Part shown: in pieces, positions 1 to 10,000 of the stretch
How the letters are laid out: each line of letters opens with the position of its first letter
Numbering within the stretch: position 1 is the stretch's first letter
Origin: Apus apus
Taxonomy: Eukaryota; Chordata; Aves; Apodiformes; Apodidae
Direction: 5' to 3'
Assembly (NCBI RefSeq): GCF_020740795.1
Contig: NC_067294.1
Coordinates: forward strand, 5,580,001-5,644,000
Length of the DNA stretch: 64,000 nucleotides
Program-made: the position numbers and the translations under genes
Notes under the pieces: generated by a model
Databases searched by the model: none
Told to the model about the DNA's origin: nothing
Seen by the model: the letters and a program-made list of their open reading frames with translations, nothing else

Positions 1-119
1 GCCTCCCGTGCTGCAGGTGGAAGGAAGGAGCCCAGGCTGGGGGCTGCCCTGTGCCCTCAGGCTGTGCTACACCCCACTGCAGTAGCTCCCCCCTGCCCCA
101 ACATGCAAGCCCAGCAGAC

Positions 120-704
120 AGTGGTTTTCTAATGAACTTTACTGGTGATGGAGTAGCAGCGAGGCAGCGTCACAGTCCCCGGGCTGCAGTGGGTCCCACA
201 CAGAGCATGGAGCTCCCTCTGCTGCCAGCCTGGAGCCCTTCCCCACGCCAGAGCACTCCTTCCCCACGAAGGTTTTCAGAGGAAGCTCAGAGCTGTGACA
301 AGAGGCACACGATGGTGCTCCAGGAGCACCGCCTTCCTCCACAAGGTTTATGGGTGGGAGCATAAAAGGAGGGAAAGTGCAAGCAGCCTGCAGCCACCTT
401 CACTGCAGCCCCGTGGCTGAGGTTACTGCACCATGCAATGCTCAGGCACAGAAGGCTGCTGTTTGAGGGCTGCCAGGCACCTCCAGGAATACAGTGTGGC
501 ACCCACAGCCCATAGCACAGAGAAAAGAGAACAGACAGGAGCTATGAAGAGACTCATCTCCCTCCTTCCTCCCAAAACTGAAACCAAACGAGCCCCTCCA
601 ACACCCACCAGATCCATGTGCGCAGAACTGGCCTCCAGCATAGCCCCAGGCAGTGACCAGGAGCCAGGCTGGGGTCCCCAGAGCCCCCTGCTCCTCCTCG
701 TCCC
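120..704 (-). other. Predicted 3' UTR of the TRIM gene
   Basis: No coding exon is recognisable here. On the minus strand a variant polyadenylation hexamer AGTAAA lies at 143-138; no AATAAA was seen. The extent is inferred from position only. Bases 1-119 hold nothing I can identify. Confidence 0.35.
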
Positions 705-1249
705 TCACAGGGTGAGGTGGCAGAGGTACATGGGTGCCACGTTTTCCCTCCCATCGCTGAAGCAGGTGCTGAAGAAGGGGCAGTATCTCTCTGCAGAGAC
801 CTGGTGGAAGGTGAAGAGGTGGGACATGTTCTCAGCATCGAAGAAGGCAACAATGCCCTCCTGGCAGTCCAGAAAGACCCCCACTTTCCGGGGAGGCCGG
901 CGGGGAGCCAGGCGCACCCAGGGGGTGGTGGTGGCCCAGTACTCTGTCCTGTTCCGCAGGCGCAGTGTCCAGTAGCCGTTCTCCGGGCACAGCTTGACCT
1001 TCGCCGCTCGGTCCACGTCCTCAGCAGCCACCCCCAGGTCCCACTTGGTTTTGGTGCCCACCCAGACCTCCCAGTAGTGCTGGCCACTGTCAAAGGTCTG
1101 TGAGCTCAGGACGTTGACGCACTGAAGGAAGCGCCGGGGGCTGCTGGGGACAGCGCAGGGTCGATTCCTCTCTGTCACCGCTGTCAGGTCCCTGGAGAAG
1201 ACCAGGCTGGGGTGAGCTGATTCAGGGTCGAAGGTGAGCGGGGCAGGAG
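705..1249 (-). CDS. TRIM PRY-SPRY exon
   Basis: One 545-base exon holds the whole PRY-SPRY domain and the stop (TGA at 707-705). The three landmark motifs are present: LTFDPESAHP for PRY, HYWEVWVGTKTKWDLGV, and KVGVFLDCQEGIVAFFDAE. This domain would bind the target protein. It is intact, with no stop or shift. Confidence 0.92.
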
Positions 1250-4200
1250 CTGTGGAGACATCAAGCACGGCACTCTACCGGCTGCATCCTCCCTCTGCAG
1301 AGCAGCCCCAGCCCCACCAGCACATCCCCCCCCTGCCCAGCCCTCTGCTCACCGGGGCAGAGGGACCGCAGCATCTGTCTCCAGAAGATGTACTGCAAGG
1401 GGCCACCATGGCTGTCCCTGTAGCGCTCCAGGTCGAAGGCAGGCTGGGTCTCCACACACACCGAGGGCCTAGGGCAGAGAGAGCTGCAGCCCACCCCTCT
1501 GCAGGGCCACCAGGGAGGCACAAGCCCTCAGGCCTGCAGAACACTATGGCCTGTGACAGGTCTTGGTCACAAAGCTCCTGCTCCCCCTGAAGCGCTGCCA
1601 CTGGCTCAGGGCAGAGGTGCTGTGGACAGACAGGTCTGGCAGCACCCAGCACAGCCGAGCAGGGTTCCTGCAGGGGTGAGCAGGCCAGGCCTGTGGAGCT
1701 GGGCTGCACCCCACTGCAGCACCCAGGGTGGGAGGGGACAGGGACACCCTTCCCTATAGTAGTTCTGCCCATCAGTTACTTGCAGCCTCAAAGCTGCACC
1801 TTGGGGGTCAGTTTTGCAGCCCTGAGGCTGTGAAAGGGCACAGGGAGAAGCAAAGGCACCCAAAGCCTGTGGCACCAGCCTTGCTCCCCCTCACAGCATG
1901 GATGGCTCCTGCACCCGTTCCAAACCAGCACGTCTCCTCCACCCACTCATCCAGCCCAGCTGTCTTGACATGCATGCTCCATGGGGACAGCATCCAGCCC
2001 CCACCTAGCACAGCACCAGCAGCTCGCTGAGCAATTTGTGATGCTTCTAAAATTTGAGATAAGATCCCTCCCCCATGTAGTCCCAGCCAGAGACAGAGAT
2101 AAGCTCCTGAAATCATCTTCTTTCATGCCAGACACGTACCTGATATCCAGGCTCTCCACCTGCAGTGAGGAGCAGAGAGAATTAGCAGTCACTGTCTGTA
2201 ATTCATGCAGCTGCACAAATAAGCTCCCTGTCCTGCCTTCTGCTGTCACGAAGCAGAGACAGGAAACCAACTTGCCAGAACATCCACCCTGGGGGAAACT
2301 GCCTGGCCACCAGGGCCAAGGCAATTTCACAAGGGTGACAGAGGAGGATGAAGGCTCCCAAGACCCACCCCATCCCAGAGATCACCATACCCCTTGTGGC
2401 TAAAGCTTCTATACTCCACAGGTTCGGATAGATATTCCAGAGGGATGGCAGCAAGACCAACATCTAGGTACAGCCTAGTGCCATCATTTAGGACTCTTGC
2501 CCATCCCAAATTCAGATCCTGAAACATCCCACAGCCTCCTACCAGCCAAGCATGCTCACCTCCAGCAGTGACACCTCTTCCATCGTGCTCAGGGCCTGCT
2601 CTATGCGCTCTATGTCCCTCTGCAGCACTGACATCCCCTCCTCCAGACACTGCACGTCCCCGCGCAGCTGCACCAGCGACTGCTCTTCCTTTTTGCCCAG
2701 CTCTGCCAGCACAGCCCTCTCCTCTTCCTCCAGGATCTGATGGAGGCGGGCAAACTCTGCCCGGATCTTGACATTCAGCTCCCCAGACACCTTCTGGGCA
2801 GAGGGAAAAGGCAGAGGATGAGTCTGGCAGCTAAAACACACAAGTAGGCACACAGGATGGCTGGGCCCATTACTCTGCTTACAGAGTCCTGGAAATCAGA
2901 GACATACTCATGGCCTTTGGGATGGAGAACAGGACACAAGGAAAACTTTCAAGGCTGCAGAGCCAAAGGGGAAAAAAATACAACCCAAAACCTAATGGCT
3001 TGGTCACCTTAACTAGAAATCCTTGCACACAGGCACAGTGGGAGTCTGCAGCCTTCTCCCACAACACCAGGAATTTGCCAGTGTGCAACACTGGAGCTCT
3101 TCTGCTTTTCTGGAGCTGCAGACTCAGCTGTTCAGGATTTATTTCACATCATGTCAGACCCTGGACAGAGCTGCCCAACACTGGTAACTTGCTCTTCTTT
3201 CTCTGGTGCCTCTGTCTCTCAGGGCTCCTGTTTGTATGGGAGAAATGGGGGAGCTGCACAAACTAATCTCTGTAGTTAAGGCAGATAAAACCCCATTCAG
3301 CTCTTTTCAGAGGTCACTTCTTTCCAGTTGTCACTTCTTCCCAGTTGTTTAGTCGGCCAGACAACCTTGTGGTGCTCACTGCCCTCCTGCCTGTTTACAA
3401 GAGACAGCCAATGATTTCTTTTTTTTCCCAGTCTTTAAGCTTCTAATCTCCAAGTGCAACCTTAGCCCTCATTTTCTTGAGGAGCACTTCCTGACACACA
3501 CATCCCTTTCTACCAGCAGGAAACCCATCTCCTCGAATCCATCTGAAGCTTAGCCAGTCCATGTGGTGCCTCAGTCTCCCTCTGCCCTAGCAGGTGCTTG
3601 TGCTGGCACACCAGGACTGCAGAGGATGTGCATATGCTCCTCATTTGGATCAGCAGTTTGCTCCTTTACTCTTGAAACACCACTTAGCTCTGCCACTGCA
3701 AAGGGACATCAGCTGCATGTGCTTATTTGCTAATTCTTGTTCATTAGCCTCAAAGGTCTATTCCAAATTTGGCAGTGGCACAGAGGTAGGAAACAGCGCA
3801 CGCAGGAGGATCACAGACTCTGGTCAGGAGGCAGTCTGCCAACAGTTTTATCTCACCTTTGAACTACTTCTGTTTTCCTTAAACTCTCCCTCCTTGGCTT
3901 TGAATACTTTTGCATCACTTGAGGAGAAAGCACAGTCAGTTTGTGGCTGTTGTTGCTTCATGGATCAGTGCCAAGCAGGCAGGCTGGTGCCACTCAAGCC
4001 CCGAGAGAGCACTCGGGCTCCCTGCATCATCTCAGAGTGAATCCAAACATGTCCTTACGACAAGGCCTCTGCTCTGCAGCACCAACATCGCTGTGGACCC
4101 TGCTCCTTCAGCTTTGCTGCCAGCCCATCAGACACAGAAGAGGATTTTAGAGCTTCCAGGAATTAACCCTCTCCTGAATTGGCAGGGCCAGACCAGGCTG

Positions 4201-5420
4201 CTCAGCCAGCAGCTCTCACCACTCACTCCATTTCAGCTCTGCTGCACCAACGCATCTTTTAGATGCTGCCCTAACGAGCACTTCATGCCTGTTCCCAAAG
4301 CCTCCCCTGAATACCCACTAGCCGTGGGCCTTGGCAAACACCTGGGGGAGGTGGCTCAGGTCCCCAGGCAGCGATTTGTCCTGATTTTTACAGGAAGCTG
4401 AGCTGCATCTCAGCAGCACTACACCCCCCCCGTGAACACGAGCTCAGGGGCTGCACAGCACCAGCTGCCGAGGGCGTTACCGTCAGGCCTCCGATCGCCT
4501 CCTGCGCCGCCCGCTTCCTCTGAGACAAGTTCCCCATCTCCTCCCGACGGGCCTGCAAAGCCTCCTCCAGGTGCTTCTGCAGGACCGAGGAAAAGAAGGT
4601 GAGGACACCACTTCACTACTCCGCTGTGATTCAGGAGCAATTCCATCTCCTGAGGCCAGCAACAGAGGGAGGCTGCAACAGGATTTCTTATCAAGGCAGT
4701 AAGGAGAAGAAGGAGAATTACATATATGTGTGCACATAATGAAATATATTTATTTTTAAGACTGGGAGCTCCAGCCTGGGATATTTTTTTTTCAGAAGGT
4801 TTAAGCCCCACGTGCTGTGAACTGATTTGTGCAGGGACTGGACCCTCTAGCAGCCCTCAGCCCTGGCTGTGTGATCCCTCCATGAGAAACCACCAGGCTG
4901 CAGACAGAAGTTGGGCACAGCAGTGAGGGAAACAAATGCAAGAACTGGAAGTGTCCAAAAGACAGGCAGCTGGAAGGAAAAAGCGAGAGAGGATGGATCA
5001 GAAAGGAACAGAAATGTCGTGGCACTCAGGCCAGGTGAGGCACAGGGGAGAAATGACTGGGGAGAAGGGGGTGGTGGGCTTGGAGTGGCTGCACAGGGCT
5101 CACATGGTGCCTGTCCCCTTCTCCCCAGCCGGGCAGGAGCCACTCACCTGCATCTTGTGCTGGTGCTCCGCAGAGCCGCTGCGCCGCACCTTCTCCACCA
5201 GCCCCGCCAGCAGGTAGTGTGTGCGGAAGGCCCGGCCGGGGAACTCGCGGCGGCACTGGGGGCAGGAGGGGACACGGTCACAGCTGTCCCAGTAGCCCTG
5301 GATGCAGGCCCTGCAGAAGTGGTGCATGCAGTCCAGCATGACGGGCTCGCTGAAGAGGTCGCAGCAGATGACGCAGGTCAGCTCCTCCCGCAGGCTCCGG
5401 TCCTGCCTCCTGCCGGCCAT
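705..5420 (-). CDS. TRIM-type E3 ubiquitin ligase lacking a B-box (RING, coiled coil, PRY-SPRY)
   Basis: Six minus-strand exons join in one frame: 5148-5420, 4481-4576, 2560-2793, 2140-2159, 1353-1468 and 705-1249, together 1284 bases or 427 residues plus stop. All junctions have GT and AG. The 96-base, 234-base, very short and 116-base exons followed by a large SPRY exon are the usual TRIM exon pattern. RING ligands C16, C19, C31, H33, C36, C39, C53 and C56 are all present, so E2 binding and ubiquitin transfer are plausible. Residues 92 to about 201 form the coiled coil expected to dimerise the protein; about 248-427 are PRY-SPRY, starting at LTFDPESAHPSLV. The RING exon stops at residue 91 and the next exon is already coiled coil, so there is no B-box. 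The SPRY and linker most resemble TRIM62 and TRIM69 as I recall them, but I cannot assign an ortholog. The start is the ATG just before the RING, about 12 bases after a possible splice acceptor. The 20-base exon is the least certain part; a 23-base version would also keep the frame but lacks an AG. Confidence 0.88.
1353..1468 (-). CDS. TRIM linker exon before SPRY
   Basis: This 116-base exon enters in phase 2 and leaves in phase 1. It encodes a linker ending in YRDSHGGPLQYIFWRQMLRS, similar to the segment that leads into PRY in TRIM62 and TRIM69 as I remember them. The acceptor is CCCTAG and the donor GTGAGC. Confidence 0.85.
2560..2793 (-). CDS. TRIM 234-base coiled-coil exon
   Basis: The exon encodes 78 residues, phase 0 to 0, with donor GTGAGC and acceptor CTGCCCAG. 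The residues are rich in Glu, Lys, Arg and Leu with heptad-like spacing (for example LHQILEEEERAVLAELGKKE). This is the long antiparallel dimerisation helix of TRIM proteins. Confidence 0.9.
4481..4576 (-). CDS. TRIM 96-base coiled-coil exon
   Basis: The exon encodes 32 residues (KHLEEALQARREEMGNLSQR and onward), phase 0 to 0, with acceptor CTGCAG and donor GTAACG. Its length matches the canonical TRIM 96-base exon exactly. It is the start of the coiled coil. Confidence 0.88.
5148..5420 (-). CDS. TRIM exon 1 (coding): RING finger
   Basis: This exon encodes residues 1-91 and ends in phase 0 at a strong donor (GTGAGT). The C3HC4 spacing is C-x2-C-x11-C-x-H-x2-C-x2-C-x13-C-x2-C, within the normal RING range. 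The last residues, after about position 75, are a charged linker and not a second zinc site. In most TRIM genes the B-box is encoded in this same exon; here it is absent. Confidence 0.9.
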
Positions 5421-5434
5421 CCCTGCTGGTCACA

Positions 5435-5570
5435 GAAAAGACCTCTAAGATCATCGAGTTCCACCTATAAACCTAACACTGCCAAGTCCAGCTGCGTCCC
5501 TAAATGCCACACCTACATGCCCTCCGAACACTTCCAGGGATGGTGACCCAACCACCCCCGACTCCGGTGC
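5435..5570 (-). repeat. CR1 LINE 3' fragment, directly upstream of the TRIM coding start
   Basis: On the minus strand the sequence ends ...CTCGATGATCTTAGAGGTCTTTT, close to the well-known CR1 3' untranslated end. The upstream part also follows the CR1 consensus as recalled (a block resembling ACCATCCCTGGAAGTGTTCG). It is 5' truncated at about 5570 and lies in the same orientation as the TRIM gene. Confidence 0.8.
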
Positions 5571-5849
5571 TGGACAACAGAGCCCAGCTCAGGGTCCCTG
5601 CCCGAGCCCCCCGCCACCCCCAGGCCCCCTCCCTCTGCCCCAGGGCACACCTCTGCCTCACCTCACGCCGGGCTCTGCAGAACTCCCCAGCGCAGGGTTT
5701 GGTCACCGAACCTTGGGCAGGAGGCACAGGAGCTGCGCAGATGCCACGCTGCTGCACCCAGCCCTGGAACGCCCCGACGAGCAGAAATTAGGGTGAAGTC
5801 CCAGCACGGGGTCAGTCCCTTCGCGGAACAACCGCTCTGCTGCTACTTC

Positions 5850-6350
5850 AGCAAAAGGAGGCGCAGGGTCTAGCAGGGCTTGTCCACGCACCCCCCGCAG
5901 GGCGCCGGGGAAGCAGGGACCCGGCTCAGGGACAGCGACCAGCGCGGGGAGCCGCAGGGCCCCCGCACAGCCGGGTCACCCCGGAGCCCGGCCCGGGCTG
6001 GCGGGACCCGCCGCACCTCCCGGAGCCAACCCTGGGCATGCACCCCCCGCCTCCCGGGCACGGCCCCTCAGCGCCCCCGAGCCCCGCACCCCGGAGCCCC
6101 CGCACCTCCGACCCCCGCCCCGCGCAGCGCCCGCACCCGCGGCCTCCGAACCCCCCGCCCCGCCCCCCCCGCAGACTGACGCCCGCCTCGACCAATCGCC
6201 TTGCGCACGCGCCGCCGGCCCGCCCGCTCATTGGGCGGGAGCTGGGCGGGGAATGGGCGGGGCTACGGCGTGTGACGGATGACGTGTGCGAGGGGGCGGG
6301 GACACCTGGTGGGGCCTCTGGCGCCTCCTGCTGGAGGGCGCCGGGAGCGC
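5850..6350 (-). promoter_or_regulatory. CpG island, likely TRIM promoter and first non-coding exon
   Basis: The stretch is very GC-rich with many CpG dinucleotides and lies 0.4-0.9 kb upstream of the TRIM start codon. An acceptor-like CCAGCAG lies just before the TRIM ATG, which suggests a spliced 5' UTR starting in this island. I cannot place the transcription start. The open frames crossing it on both strands are proline- and alanine-rich compositional artefacts. Confidence 0.55.
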
Positions 6351-6363
6351 CTTGGGTGCCGAG

Positions 6364-6573
6364 CGGCTCTGCCCGGCCCGGCCCGGCCCGGCCCGGCCCG
6401 GCTCGGCTCGACTCGGCTCGGCTCTGCCCGGCTCGGCTCGGCTCGGCTCGGCCCGGCTCGGCTCTGCCCGGCTCGGCTCGGCTCTGCCCGGCCCGGCTCG
6501 GCTGTGCCCGGCTCGGCCCGGCTCTGCCCGGCCCGGCCCGGCTCGGCTCGGCCCGGCCCGGCCCGGCCCGGCG
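6364..6573. repeat. CGGCY pentanucleotide minisatellite
   Basis: About 42 copies of a five-base unit alternate GCCCG and GCTCG with a few GCTCT and GACTC variants, in a nearly unbroken 210-base block. It sits in the CpG-rich interval upstream of the TRIM gene. Both strands are open in several frames, giving ARPG/ARLG-type repeat peptides that are not genes. Confidence 0.95.
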
Positions 6574-6970
6574 CTGCATTACCTTGTACTTAACTGCATG
6601 CCATCGTACTTCACTGCAGTGCTTCGCACCGCGTGGCCCCGGGCTGCCCCGGCTCCCGCGGCGCTGCCCCGCGCCTGCCCCGCACGGTCCCGCAGCGCCA
6701 CAGGGTGAGCCCGAGCCCCGGGGAACAGCCTTCCCCTCCTGCCCCCCGCAGCTCCCCTTGGCCAGAGGTGTGAAGCTGGCGGGAACGCAGCTCCCCGGGC
6801 CGCAGGACCTTCCGCGGGCAGCTCCCAGCCGCGCTCCGAGGGCAGCGCTTCAGGGTTCGCCCGTAGCCGGGAGCGCTGCGGGCTCCGTAGCGAAAGGAAG
6901 AAGGAAAGGTCCTCATCCTGGCGTGGGCCCTGGGATGTTGTGGGAAGCAGCAAGAACACTGGTGTAGATG
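6574..6970. promoter_or_regulatory. Continuation of the CpG island right of the minisatellite
   Basis: The DNA stays CpG-rich to about 6930 and then drops abruptly. It could be part of the TRIM promoter or a divergent promoter facing right, but no coding exon follows that I can support. Confidence 0.4.
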
Positions 6971-7030
6971 TGAGGAAAATCAGGAGGGCTGTGGATGCTG
7001 GAAGTTAAGGCAAAGTCAAAAGGGGGTAGT

Positions 7031-7041
7031 GGGGGGGGGGG
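7031..7041 (+). repeat. Poly-G run
   Basis: Eleven consecutive G residues follow a short GGGGGTAGT stretch. It is a simple repeat and may be length-variable or misassembled. Confidence 0.9.
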
Positions 7042-10000
7042 TACAGGGACAAGCAAGAGTTGCACAGAGCCTTGATTGCAGCCTTGCCTGAAAAACAGCT
7101 GGCTTGGAACTGGTGGATTTTGGATAGAAGCTGGATCATCTGCTGATCATCTGTCACCATTTCTTCAGGAGGCATAAGAGCCACACGCACAAGGCAGCAA
7201 ACGCGAGTCCCAGCCCAGGCCTGGGGTGAGCCAGGGTGCTGCTCCCTGGCCTGCTGGAGCTTGCAGCACCACGGTGCATTACTTGAACAGTTCTGCCCAG
7301 AGGTAAAAGCATCAATAATTGCTTTTCAGTAGAGGTCTGGAATGTGCTGTGAAAGGTTATGTTCCACCAGCAGCTGGAGCCATTGGTGCTGGGAGATGTC
7401 CCCATGAATCAGCATCGGTGCAGAGCTTGGAGAGCTCATCCCTCCTGGGTGGTCACTGAGCCAGGAGGTGACAGCCCCCAGCCCACACCTCAGTGCACCC
7501 CAGGACACTGCTGGCCTCTTGTTTGGAGAAGGTGAGTCCCTCTGCAGCCAGATACCTGAAGCTTCTCCCTTGACCAGCAGAACTGGGGATAGCTCAGCTG
7601 ATGTTGAGCTTCTCCAGCTCCCCTCTCAGCCCCAGCAGGAGCGTGGTCCTGGGCTCTCTGTGCAGTGTCAGCAGCAGGAGAATCCCCTTGCTGTGGCACT
7701 GGGCTGCGGCTGTGCTGGATACCCTGCCCCTGGATACCCTGTCTATGGATTCTCTGCCCCTGGGGCAGGCACGAGACTGTGGGATGGAGCTCCCATGGGA
7801 GTGATGCTCTGCACCAGGGCACTGTGCTGCCACCTGAGCCCAGATGCTGCAGGACACCCCACAGCACCCGAGGGAGTCCCAGACCCCCTGATGTCTTGAC
7901 TTGATTTTCCCCAATAACTCCCCTTGCCACCAAAAGGGCTCATCACTCGTGTGAAATCATTCATCTCCATCTTTGCAAGTTTGAGCTGCAAACACAGGTT
8001 TTGGAGCCAAAGGAGGAGTGGCACCATTTTACTGTGCACTGCACCAACCCATCAATCCCAGAAGAAAGTTCTAAGGCAGGCAGGGATGTCATCATGACCA
8101 TTCTGGGATGTCAAGTACGAGATCTAAAGCTAGCAGTGAGTGGCAGTGACTTCCCAATGAACACGTCTCCTGCCTGTGGATTGAAAACACACGCCCAAGC
8201 GTCCCTGGGTCTGGAATTCTTGTTTAAGTGCTCCTGGCATCTCCTTCTTTTCAGCACTCGCCTCAGTTGGCACTGTAACGTTTTTCTTTCTTTTTTTAGC
8301 ATATCCCTCTTGGGAGGCTCCAAGCTCTGGGCTGGGACCTGAGAATGCCATGTTTGGAGAGCCTGATGATGCACAGGGGAGATGAAGGATAACACGGATC
8401 GGGAAGGGCCTGGCCAAAAGCTCATGGGTTGGGTCCAAATCCCTTGGCAGTTCTCTGCTCTGTGCAGTAAATGTGGATTCTTGGAGCCAGGTGTCTGTCA
8501 GAGGCTCTGTTGGGCTTTACAGATGGAGGGAGACGAAGGGGGAAGCTCGATGGGTTTGGCTGCTGGAGGGCTTCACTGGGCTCCCAGAGATACACGAGTG
8601 GAAGGGGAAGAAACTGCTGATCTGCACTCTCAGGCCCTCACATCAGCTCTTCAAATGCAGATGGAAAAGCTTGACAGGGGTGGAGAAGCTTTGCATTTTT
8701 AGTTCCCAGTTTCACTTCGTTCTGAGTGTCAATAAACACTGAGGACTTGACTTCCTCAGGATCCCTCTCTCCCCATGACTCTGCTGGAGCCGTGCCTGGC
8801 CGTGGGGCAGGGGAGGGGGCAGAGGGGCAAACTGGGGCTGGAGCCCTCAAGTCCTGCAGTGGGGAGGTGCTGGGCAGCCCCTCCTGCCCTTGCTGGTCGG
8901 TGCCCCTGCACCCACAGCCTCTTCCTTGCAGGGGATCCTCTGGTATGTGGTGAGGTGGTGGTTTTGGTGTGACTGGAAAGGAAGAAAGAGCAGCAGCACT
9001 TGGGAATTCCCTGCTCAGCTGCCTGCTGGGGTTTGAAAGGCCACATGTGGGAGTCAGTTTTAAACACAGTCAAAGACTTATCAGTCCTATCCTCTCTCCT
9101 GACCCTGGGACCTTTCAGTGGTTCCTATTTCCACATTCCAGACACTGAGCTGAATTCTAAAAGCTGAAATCTGGTCTTTTCCACAAGTCCTCAGGGGAAG
9201 GGCTCTATGGGGGTGAGAATGGGGAAGCCTGGAACCAGCCCTGCTTGAGAAGCTCCTAGTCTGGGAGAAATCCCCAGACTCCTGATGTCCCCAAAAGCAG
9301 GCTGCACCCTAGAAGGCTCCACTTCAGGGGGCTCCTGCCAGCTTTCTCCTGCGCTGAGACCAAGAGGGAAGAAGAAATGGAAAATAAAGGAAAAAAAGTG
9401 AAAGAAGAAGGGATGAGGTGAATCAAGGTAACAACTGCATCGCCATTAACAAATATTACACATCTCCCCGTGACCTCAGCTGCAGGGACATAATTTAAAG
9501 GCCTTGGTTAGAAAAGCAAGCAGGAAATGAAGCAATGCTCTGAGATATATCTTTGGATAAATAGCTGGAGGAGGAGGGTGACCAAAGGGTAGGCCATTAT
9601 TTGCCAATATTTTCTTCCCAGACACAGATGACACAGCTGTTTTGCAAAGCCCAGAGCCTTGGGCTCTGAAGGCAGCTGACTGGTCCCAGGTACTCTGATG
9701 AACTGGCAACCATGGTCCAGATGTGAGCCAGATGGAGAAGGCAAGAGGTGTTCAGCAGGTTCAAACCATCCCAAACAAGCCATAAAGCACCCAGGTCAAA
9801 TAAGGCCAGTGGTCTAAAGGGTTGTGTCATTTTGTCCCTCATGTGCCTAGGAGCATGATCATGGTGAAGGGCTGGGGATCAGCACAGACAAATTCAATTC
9901 CTACGACACAGAGGGAGGGAGTTTGCACCGTGGGCTCTGGTGATCCCTTGAGTGCTGCATGGCTTTGCAAGCATTGGGAGGGTTTAACCCACAGCCCACT

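Noticed and set aside
4600-5140. Search for a B-box exon in the TRIM intron
   Set aside because: The open minus-strand frames here lack CxxC/CxxH spacing and have no matching splice sites.
5926-6967. Long open frames on both strands across the CpG island and minisatellite (217 and 309 codons)
   Set aside because: They come from the CGGCY repeat and high GC, which removes stop codons. The peptides are Arg/Pro/Ala/Gly repeats with no domain.
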